Positions 58,022-64,000 of a stretch of DNA of 64,000 nt are shown in pieces. The position numbers were made by a program, and so were the translations under genes. The notes below the pieces were generated by a model. The model was not told where the DNA came from, did no database searches, and saw only the letters and a list, made by a program, of their open reading frames with translations. Position 1 is the first letter of the stretch; the number at the start of each line of letters is the position of its first letter. Origin of the DNA: Psychromarinibacter halotolerans (GTDB taxonomy: Bacteria > Pseudomonadota > Alphaproteobacteria > Rhodobacterales > Rhodobacteraceae); assembly GCF_029168315.1 (NCBI RefSeq), contig NZ_JARGYD010000004.1:310001-374000 (forward strand), read 5' to 3'.

Positions 58022-58432
58022 ATGCAGAAGATCCTGAAGACAACCCTTGCCGCCGTCCTTGTCACGGCCAGCGCGGGCGCCGCGATGGCCCTGCCGCCGC
58101 TAGAGGACGATCCCCGCGTCGTGCGCGAGTTCTTCGCCGCCGCCGTGGGCGACGAGATCCGGAACAACTGCCCTTCGATCAGCGCGCGGATGTTTCGCGT
58201 TGTGGTGCGGGTGAAAGAGCTGGAAAGCTATGCCCTGAAACTGGGCTATTCGCAGGACGACATCACCGCGATGCGCAAAAGCCCGGAAGCCAAGGAAAAG
58301 CTGAAGCAAATGCGCGATGCCTACCTTGCGAAGAACGGCGTCACAGAGGGCGACGCGCAAAGCTATTGCCGGCTGGGACTGGCAGAGATCGAGAAGAACA
58401 CCCTGACGGGATACCTGCTGCGCGCGAACTGA
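58022..58432 (+). CDS. DUF5333-like exported protein
   Basis: 136-residue exported protein with a clear signal peptide (LKTTLAAVLVTASAGAAMA). The mature helical domain has PLEDDPRVVREFFAAAVGDEIRNNCPSISARMFRVVVRVKELESYA and a C-terminal half with one more cysteine (SYCRLGL). It is of the DUF5333 type seen between nuoF and nuoG in Rhodobacteraceae. Two cysteines could pair. It lies 197 bp after the lipoprotein gene, so it may have its own promoter. Confidence 0.75.
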   Translation: MQKILKTTLAAVLVTASAGAAMALPPLEDDPRVVREFFAAAVGDEIRNNCPSISARMFRVVVRVKELESYALKLGYSQDDITAMRKSPEAKEKLKQMRDAYLAKNGVTEGDAQSYCRLGLAEIEKNTLTGYLLRAN

Positions 58433-58852
58433 CCCGCACCGCGTCCCGGGGCCGCCGCCCTTCATCACATTTTCTTAAGCGACCGGCCGCCCGCATGACG
58501 CGAGGCGGCCGAGTCGCGTTCGGGTGCCCGGCATCTTGAACCCCGTTGCGACGTCGCGTCGACCGCCGCGATTTGGTGCCCTGACCGCGGGGCGGCGCCT
58601 TTGCTGCGGTCAACGGAGCTTGGAAGCGGCATTCCTTCATGAAACGGCAAGTTTCTTTGGATAGCCCGAAAGCGCGGCTTCCGCGACGGAGTTGGTGCTT
58701 TTGGGCGCTGCGCTGCGGCGATCACGGGCGCTAAGGTCTTGCAATACCGGGCTGGAGGAAATAGCCAAAGGCAGAATGGCGGGGCCGTGCGTCTCGCACC
58801 AACCGATAAGCTAGTCGCTGCAGCGGCAGGCCGATCCGAAGGGAACCAACCC
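58433..58852. other. 420-bp gap before nuoG
   Basis: An unusually long non-coding stretch for this operon. I see no convincing gene in any frame. There are GC inverted repeats (for example around 58671-58690, CGCGG...CCGCG). It probably contains a terminator for the genes before it and a fresh promoter for nuoG onwards. Confidence 0.45.
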
Positions 58853-60871
58853 ATGACCGATCTTCGGAAAATCATCATTGACGACAACGAGATAGAAGTC
58901 GATCCGGCGATGACGCTGATCCAGGCCTGCGAACAGGCCGGGATCGAGATCCCCCGGTTCTGCTATCACGAGCGGCTGTCGATCGCAGGCAACTGCCGGA
59001 TGTGCCTTGTCGAAGTGGTGGGCGGACCCCCGAAACCGGCCGCATCCTGTGCGATGCAGGTGCGTGACCTGCGCCCCGGCAAGGATGGCGAGCCGCCTGT
59101 CATCAAGACCAATTCGCCGATGGTGAAGAAGGCCCGCGAAGGGGTGATGGAGTTTTTGCTCATCAACCACCCGCTGGACTGTCCGATCTGCGACCAAGGC
59201 GGCGAATGCGACCTGCAGGATCAGGCGATGGCCTACGGCGTCGACTTCAGCCGCTTCCGCGAGCCGAAGCGCGCGGTGGACGATCTGGACCTCGGCCCGC
59301 TGGTCGAAACGCATATGACGCGCTGCATCTCGTGCACCCGCTGCGTCCGCTTCACCACCGAGGTGGCGGGCATCAGCCAGATGGGCCAGACCGGCCGGGG
59401 CGAGGATGCCGAGATCACGAGCTATCTGAACCAGACGCTCGATTCCAACATGCAGGGCAACATCATCGACCTGTGCCCGGTGGGCGCGCTGGTGTCGAAG
59501 CCCTATGCCTTTACCGCCCGCCCGTGGGAACTGACCAAGACCGAAAGCGTCGACGTGATGGACGCGCTGGGGTCGAACATCCGGGTCGACACCAAGGGCC
59601 GCGAAGTGATGCGGTTCCTGCCGCGCAACCACGACGGCATCAACGAAGAGTGGATCAGCGACAAGACCCGCTTCGTCTGGGACGGCCTGCGCCGCCAGCG
59701 GCTGGACAAGCCCTATGTGCGCGAGAACGGCAAGCTGCGCCCCGCCACGTGGGGAGAGGCGCTGTCGAAAGCCGCCGCCGCGATGAAGGGCAAGAAGGTC
59801 GCGGGCCTTGTGGGCGATCTTGCCCCGGCCGAGGCCGCCTTTGCGCTGAAAGGTCTGGTCGAGGGGCTGGGCGGCAACGTCGAGTGCCGCACCGACGGCG
59901 CGAAGCTTCCGGCGGGCAACCGGTCCGGCTATGTGGGCACCGCCTCGATCGAGGATGTGGACACGGCCGCCGTCATCCTGCTGATCGGCACCAACCCGCG
60001 CGAGGAAGCGCCGGTGCTGAACGCCCGCATCCGCAAGGCGTGGCTGAACGGCGCACGCGTTGCGATGGTGGGCGAGGCGGCCGACCTGACCTATGACTAC
60101 ACCCATTACGGCAATCAGCGGTCCGACCTGCAGGCGCTGGTCGAAAAGGACCACAAGAACGCCAAGGGCAAGGACACCGTGGTCATCATCGGCCAGGGCG
60201 CGCTTTCCGAGGCTGACGGCTCTGCCGTGCTGGGCGCCACGATGAAGGTCGCCGAACTGACCGAGTCGAAGTTCATGGTGCTGCACACCGCCGCTGGCCG
60301 TGTCGGCGCGATGGACGTGGGTGCCGTGACCGAAGGCGGCATGGACGCCGCGCTGGACGGGGCCGAGGTGGTCTATAACCTTGGTGCGGACGAGGTCGAG
60401 ATCGCCGACGGTCCCTTCGTGATCTACCAGGGCAGCCACGGCGACCGGGGCGCGCACCGCGCCGACATCATCCTGCCGGGCGCCGCCTATACCGAAGAGA
60501 ACGGCCTGTTCGTCAACACCGAGGGTCGGCCGCAGCTTGCGATGCGCGCCAGCTTCCCGCCGGGCGAGGCGAAAGAGAACTGGGCCATCCTGCGGGCGCT
60601 GTCGGCAGAACTGGACGCGACGCTGCCCTACGACAGTCTGGCGCAACTGCGCCGCGCACTGATCGAGGCGGCGCCGGTGCTGAAAACCGTGGGTGCAGTC
60701 CCTGCCAACGAATGGCAGGCGGTCGAGCAGGGCAAGCTGGGCGATGCCAGCTTCCGCCCGGCGATCCGCGACTTCTGGCTGACCAACCCGATCGCGCGGG
60801 CCTCGGCGCTGATGGCCGAGCTAAGCGCGCGGGCCAAGGCGCGTGCCACCACGGCGGTGGCGGCGGAATAG
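58853..60871 (+). CDS. nuoG: NADH-quinone oxidoreductase subunit G
   Basis: 672-residue 75-kDa subunit carrying several iron-sulfur clusters. The [2Fe-2S] region is IPRFCYHERLSIAGNCRMCLVEV, N5/N4 ligands are NHPLDCPICDQGGECDLQDQAM and TRCISCTRCVRFTTEV, and NIIDLCPVGALVSKPYAFTARPW follows. The C-terminal half is the molybdopterin-oxidoreductase-like domain without cofactor. ATG 58853 begins the conserved N-terminus. Confidence 0.97.
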   Translation: MTDLRKIIIDDNEIEVDPAMTLIQACEQAGIEIPRFCYHERLSIAGNCRMCLVEVVGGPPKPAASCAMQVRDLRPGKDGEPPVIKTNSPMVKKAREGVMEFLLINHPLDCPICDQGGECDLQDQAMAYGVDFSRFREPKRAVDDLDLGPLVETHMTRCISCTRCVRFTTEVAGISQMGQTGRGEDAEITSYLNQTLDSNMQGNIIDLCPVGALVSKPYAFTARPWELTKTESVDVMDALGSNIRVDTKGREVMRFLPRNHDGINEEWISDKTRFVWDGLRRQRLDKPYVRENGKLRPATWGEALSKAAAAMKGKKVAGLVGDLAPAEAAFALKGLVEGLGGNVECRTDGAKLPAGNRSGYVGTASIEDVDTAAVILLIGTNPREEAPVLNARIRKAWLNGARVAMVGEAADLTYDYTHYGNQRSDLQALVEKDHKNAKGKDTVVIIGQGALSEADGSAVLGATMKVAELTESKFMVLHTAAGRVGAMDVGAVTEGGMDAALDGAEVVYNLGADEVEIADGPFVIYQGSHGDRGAHRADIILPGAAYTEENGLFVNTEGRPQLAMRASFPPGEAKENWAILRALSAELDATLPYDSLAQLRRALIEAAPVLKTVGAVPANEWQAVEQGKLGDASFRPAIRDFWLTNPIARASALMAELSARAKARATTAVAAE

Positions 60872-60881
60872 GGCCGGGACG

Positions 60882-61304
60882 GTGGTCGGCGCAAGGGTCA
60901 TAGCAGGGGTCATCGGGCTGGGCGGGCTTGCCGCCTGTGCCGGTGCCTCGACCGGGGACGGGCCGCGCCCCGAGACCGTCGACCGCGCTCCGTTCAACCC
61001 CGAATACCGCGGCATCGAGACCCGGCTTCTGGAGGATGACCTTGTCGAGTTCCAAGTCGCCATGCGCGGCGCGCGGACCGGCGAGGACGTGACGGCCTAC
61101 GCCGACTGTGCCGCGGCACAATACGCATTGATCCGTGGCTTCGGCTTTGCGCGGCATGTCCGCACAAATGTCGCCGAAGAGGGTGGCGTTTGGAAGGGAG
61201 ATGCGGTTTACACCGTCTCACCCGGACTACCGCGCGGACTCAGTACCATAGACGCAGAGGTCACGGTGGCGAACTGCGCGGAAACCGGCATACCGACGGT
61301 GTGA
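60882..61304 (+). CDS. Small lipoprotein in nuo operon
   Basis: 140-residue unrecognised lipoprotein. From GTG 60882 the signal (VIAGVIGLGGLAACAG) ends in the lipobox LAAC. The mature domain (DDLVEFQVAMRGARTGEDVTAYADCAAAQYALIRGFGFARHVRT) has two cysteines. An in-frame ATG at 60843 lies inside nuoG. It lies between nuoG (10 bp) and nuoH (8 bp). Second lipoprotein in the operon, unrelated in sequence to the first. Confidence 0.72.
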   Translation: MVGARVIAGVIGLGGLAACAGASTGDGPRPETVDRAPFNPEYRGIETRLLEDDLVEFQVAMRGARTGEDVTAYADCAAAQYALIRGFGFARHVRTNVAEEGGVWKGDAVYTVSPGLPRGLSTIDAEVTVANCAETGIPTV

Positions 61305-61312
61305 GTGGACAT

Positions 61313-62350
61313 ATGGCAGACTTCTTTTCGACCGGGCTTGGCATAACGATCATCATCCTGGCGCAGTGCCTGCTGATGGCGGTCTTCCTGCTTCTGTCGG
61401 CCTATTTCATCCTCTACGCGGACCGCAAGATCTGGGCCGCCGTCCAGATGCGCCGCGGTCCCAACGTGGTGGGGGCTTGGGGGCTGCTGCAGTCGGCCGC
61501 CGACATGCTCAAGCTGGTCCTGAAGGAAATTGTCGTGCCCGCGGGCGCCGACCGGGCGGTGTTCTTCATCGCCCCGATCCTGTCTTTCGCGTTGCCGATG
61601 GCCGCGTGGGCCGTGATCCCGTTCAACACCAGCTGGGTGCTGTCGGACATCAACGTCGCCATCCTGTACGTCTTCGCGATCTCGTCGCTGGAAGTGTACG
61701 GCGTGATCATGGGCGGCTGGGCGTCGAACTCGAAATACCCATTCCTCGGCTCGCTGCGGTCCGCCGCGCAGATGAACAGCTATGAGGTGTCGCTGGGCCT
61801 GATCATCATCGGCATCGTCATCTCGGCCGGGTCGCTGAACTTTGGCGAGATCGTCGCGGCGCAGGATGGCAGCTTTGGCTTGTTCAGCTGGTTCTGGCTG
61901 CCGCACCTGCCGATGGTCTTCCTGTTCTTCATCTCTGGCCTTGCCGAAACCAACCGTCCGCCGTTCGACCTGCCGGAAGCGGAATCGGAACTGGTCGCCG
62001 GCTATCAGGTGGAATACTCGTCGACGCCGTTCCTGCTGTTCATGGCCGGTGAATACTTTGCGATCTTCCTGATCTGCGCGCTGACCTCGCTGCTGTTCTT
62101 CGGCGGCTGGCTGTCGCCGATCCCCGGCCTGCCGGACGGCGCGCTGTGGATGGTCGCGAAGATGCTGTTCTTCTTCTTCCTCTTCGCGATGGTGAAGGCG
62201 ATCACCCCCCGTTACCGCTATGACCAGCTGATGCGGATCGGCTGGAAGGTGTTCCTGCCGCTGTCGCTGGGCTGGGTGGTGTTCGTGTCCTTCGCCGCGC
62301 ACTTCGGCTGGTTTGGCGGCGCCTATGCCCGCTGGGCGATCGGGGGCTGA
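61313..62350 (+). CDS. nuoH: NADH-quinone oxidoreductase subunit H
   Basis: 345-residue membrane subunit at the junction with the peripheral arm, with eight TM helices. Signatures are YADRKIWAAVQMRRGPNVVGAWGLLQSAADMLKLVLKE and SGLAETNRPPFDLPEAESELVAGYQVEYSS. It helps form the quinone channel and proton path. ATG 61313 has the conserved start MADFF. Spacing to nuoI is 61 bp. Confidence 0.97.
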   Translation: MADFFSTGLGITIIILAQCLLMAVFLLLSAYFILYADRKIWAAVQMRRGPNVVGAWGLLQSAADMLKLVLKEIVVPAGADRAVFFIAPILSFALPMAAWAVIPFNTSWVLSDINVAILYVFAISSLEVYGVIMGGWASNSKYPFLGSLRSAAQMNSYEVSLGLIIIGIVISAGSLNFGEIVAAQDGSFGLFSWFWLPHLPMVFLFFISGLAETNRPPFDLPEAESELVAGYQVEYSSTPFLLFMAGEYFAIFLICALTSLLFFGGWLSPIPGLPDGALWMVAKMLFFFFLFAMVKAITPRYRYDQLMRIGWKVFLPLSLGWVVFVSFAAHFGWFGGAYARWAIGG

Positions 62351-62411
62351 GGATGCGGATGCTTGCTAAATTCCGGGCGGTCGCTGCCGCCCAAACGACC
62401 GGAGGGTTGCA

Positions 62412-62906
62412 ATGACCCAGATCGACTGGAACCGCGCCACCAAGTACTTCCTGCTGTCGGATTTCATCGCCGGCTTCCGGCTGGGGTTTAAGTACTTCTT
62501 CGCGCCGAAAGAGACGATCAACTACCCGCACGAAAAGGGCCCGCTGTCGCCGCGCTTCCGCGGCGAGCACGCGCTGCGCCGGTATCCGAATGGCGAGGAA
62601 CGCTGCATCGCCTGCAAGCTGTGCGAGGCGATCTGCCCGGCGCAGGCGATCACGATCGACGCCGAACCGCGCGAGGACGGCAGCCGCCGGACGACGCGCT
62701 ATGACATCGACATGACGAAATGCATCTACTGCGGTTTCTGTCAGGAAGCCTGCCCGGTGGACGCCATCGTCGAGGGACCGAACTTCGAGTTCGCCGCCGA
62801 AACCCGCGAAGAGCTTTACTACAACAAGGAAAAGCTGCTGGAGAACGGCGAACGCTGGGAAGCCGAGATCGCCCGCAACCTGGAACTGGACGCACCTTAC
62901 CGATGA
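62412..62906 (+). CDS. nuoI: NADH-quinone oxidoreductase subunit I
   Basis: 164-residue 23-kDa subunit with two [4Fe-4S] clusters (N6a/b): CIACKLCEAICPAQAI and CIYCGFCQEACPVDAI. N-terminal amphipathic helices contact the membrane. It passes electrons from NuoG to NuoB. A ribosome site ACCGGAGGGTTGC precedes the ATG. Confidence 0.97.
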   Translation: MTQIDWNRATKYFLLSDFIAGFRLGFKYFFAPKETINYPHEKGPLSPRFRGEHALRRYPNGEERCIACKLCEAICPAQAITIDAEPREDGSRRTTRYDIDMTKCIYCGFCQEACPVDAIVEGPNFEFAAETREELYYNKEKLLENGERWEAEIARNLELDAPYR

Positions 62907-62994
62907 CCCGCCGGGGCCTGACATATCCCGGCGCCAGCCGGCGGATTTGCACAGAGCATTCGGGCGCCGTCGCAGGCGTCACGGAGGGTTTCGC

Positions 62995-63405
62995 ATGACC
63001 GACGGACCGAAGAACCCGTTCGAGGACCTCATGAAGATGGGGCAGGACTGGTCCAAGGCGATGGGTCCGATCATGGAATCCTTCACCCCCGCCGCGATCG
63101 AGAAGATGTGGCCGGTGATGCCCAAGGACGTGATGGAAGCGTTCTGGGGCAAGACATGGAATCCCGAAGGCCTGAGCGCGAAGAACAAGCTGCTTCTGAC
63201 GCTTCAGGGCCTGACCATCCTCGGCGCGCAGGCCGAGGCTCAGATCCGGCTGACCGTCCGCCATGCCCTTGAGGCCGGCGCGACAGAGCAGGAAATCACC
63301 GAGACCATCTCGCTGGCCGGCATGTTCGGCGGCGTTCCCGCGATGACCAAGGCGATGAACCTCGCCCGCGAGGTCATGAGCGCGGGGCAGGAGGGACAAG
63401 CATGA
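62995..63405 (+). CDS. Carboxymuconolactone-decarboxylase-fold protein, cysteine-less
   Basis: 136-residue cytosolic protein with the all-helical CMD/AhpD-type core (LSAKNKLLLTLQGLTILGAQAEAQIRLTVRHALEAGATEQEITETISLAGMFGGVPAMTKAMNLARE). The CxxC redox pair of AhpD-like members is absent; there are no cysteines at all. ATG 62995 follows ACGGAGGGTTTCGC. It sits 88 bp after nuoI and overlaps nuoJ (4 bp). Role unknown, probably a complex I accessory or assembly factor. Confidence 0.82.
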   Translation: MTDGPKNPFEDLMKMGQDWSKAMGPIMESFTPAAIEKMWPVMPKDVMEAFWGKTWNPEGLSAKNKLLLTLQGLTILGAQAEAQIRLTVRHALEAGATEQEITETISLAGMFGGVPAMTKAMNLAREVMSAGQEGQA

Positions 63406-64000
63406 CCGTCGCCGACTTCGCATTCTACGTGTTCGCCATCGCGGTGCTGGCCTCGGGCCTGATGACCGTGGTCAGCCGCAACCCGGTGCACTCGGTTCTA
63501 TGGCTGATCCTCGCGTTCCTGTCGGCCGCCGGGCTGTTCGTCCTGCTGGGGGCCGAGTTCGTGGCGATGCTTCTGATCATCGTCTACGTCGGCGCCGTGG
63601 CGGTGCTGTTCCTGTTCGTGGTCATGATGCTGGACGTCGACTTTGCCGAGCTCAAGGCCGAGATGGCGCGCTATATGCCGCTGGCGTTGCTGATCGGCGT
63701 CGTCCTGTTGATGGAACTGGGGCTGGTCTACGGCAGCTGGACCTTCGCCGATGGCGCGATGGGCCTGCGGGCCGCCGTGGCGCCCGACGTGGCCGAACTG
63801 CACAACACCGCGGCCTTGGGCGCGCTGGTTTACGACAAATACATCCTGATGTTCCAGCTTGCGGGCCTGATCCTGCTGGTCGCGATGGTCGGGGCGATCG
63901 TCCTGACACTGCGCCACCGCACATGGGTCAAGCGCCAGAACGTGCTGGCGCAGATGTACCGCGACCCGGCCAAGGCGATGGAAGTGCGCGACGTGAAACC
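63402..64000 (+). CDS. nuoJ: NADH-quinone oxidoreductase subunit J, cut by right edge
   Basis: First 199 residues of the membrane subunit J. TM helices and motifs include RNPVHSVLWLILAFLSAAGLFVLLGAEFVAMLLIIVYVGAVAVLFLFVVMML. The protein is nearly complete at the window edge (usual length about 200). It overlaps the CMD-fold gene by 4 bp, and nuoK-N should follow outside the window. Confidence 0.96.
   Translation, partial: MTVADFAFYVFAIAVLASGLMTVVSRNPVHSVLWLILAFLSAAGLFVLLGAEFVAMLLIIVYVGAVAVLFLFVVMMLDVDFAELKAEMARYMPLALLIGVVLLMELGLVYGSWTFADGAMGLRAAVAPDVAELHNTAALGALVYDKYILMFQLAGLILLVAMVGAIVLTLRHRTWVKRQNVLAQMYRDPAKAMEVRDVK

Noticed and set aside
58811..60646. Long antisense frame opposite nuoG
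   Set aside because: Lies entirely within nuoG, which has the conserved iron-sulfur motifs; composition is typical of a codon-bias shadow.
1..64000. CRISPR array
   Set aside because: No regularly spaced identical repeats were seen anywhere; tandem low-complexity segments are coding (Met-rich, Pro/Ala-rich).

Overview
This window comes from a high-GC alphaproteobacterium, most likely a member of the Rhodobacteraceae (Roseobacter/Rhodobacter group). The evidence is the nuo (complex I) operon interrupted by several small accessory genes typical of that group, a zf-CHCC protein of the NDUFS6 type, a KpsE/KpsT capsule-export pair, and recurrent REP-like GC-rich hairpins. No rRNA or CRISPR array is present. 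One tRNA gene (tRNA-Gln, TTG) lies at 24.8 kb.

Region 1 (1-17.7 kb) is a dense copper/redox-stress cluster. On the minus strand are copA (a Cu P-type ATPase running off the left edge), an APC permease, a TVP38/DedA-like protein, a two-TM ion-channel gene with an in-frame stop, a DUF302 protein and a Met-rich EF-hand protein. On the plus strand are an OmpR-type response regulator, its sensor kinase and a small SHOCT protein. A minus-strand unit follows: a DUF2933-like membrane protein, a lipoprotein, a DsbA-like oxidoreductase and a DsbD/ScsB-like reductase. A long plus-strand unit encodes an L,D-transpeptidase, a c-type cytochrome, a His-rich periplasmic protein, a cytochrome c'-like protein with a Met-rich insert, a diheme cytochrome, a multicopper oxidase, another cytochrome and a DsbA-like protein. 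A copZ-type chaperone closes the block. Three promoters carry the same MerR/CueR-type architecture (TTGACC, 19-bp spacer, CTTCC/GGAAG dyad). A second repeated motif (GATACAA-type tandem half-sites) is present at the two-component promoter and before the L,D-transpeptidase unit. Together these suggest dual copper-responsive control of periplasmic Cu oxidation, electron transfer and disulfide repair.

Region 2 (17.7-24.6 kb) looks accessory. It holds an IS3-type transposase tail, an EamA exporter with a divergent Lrp/AsnC regulator, a LysR regulator divergent from a serine-hydroxymethyltransferase-like enzyme, and a DUF3489-DUF2924-large serine recombinase cassette. It abuts the 3' end of tRNA-Gln, so this may be the edge of a genomic island.

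Region 3 (24.8-50 kb) looks like ordinary chromosome: mechanosensitive channel, kdsA, capsule export, an ArsR-permease pair with a nearly perfect 28-bp operator, a UDG-family protein, SseB, cupin, phosphate transporter, Nudix, a small RHH-like protein, a sulfotransferase and a GT14-type glycosyltransferase, HIT protein, zf-CHCC protein, YjhX, hemolysin III, DegT aminotransferase, SH3 protein, isovaleryl-CoA-dehydrogenase-like enzyme, EcsC, a degenerate thermonuclease-like protein, nitronate monooxygenase and GST.

Region 4 (50.2-64 kb) is the nuo operon, nuoA-B-C-D-E-F-G-H-I-J (nuoJ cut by the right edge). At least eight non-core genes are embedded in it: a tiny hydrophobic protein, a duplicated-domain periplasmic protein, a membrane protein sharing a C-terminal helix-hairpin-helix domain with an extended NuoE, a DUF5337-like membrane protein, two lipoproteins, a DUF5333-like protein and a cysteine-less carboxymuconolactone-decarboxylase-fold protein.
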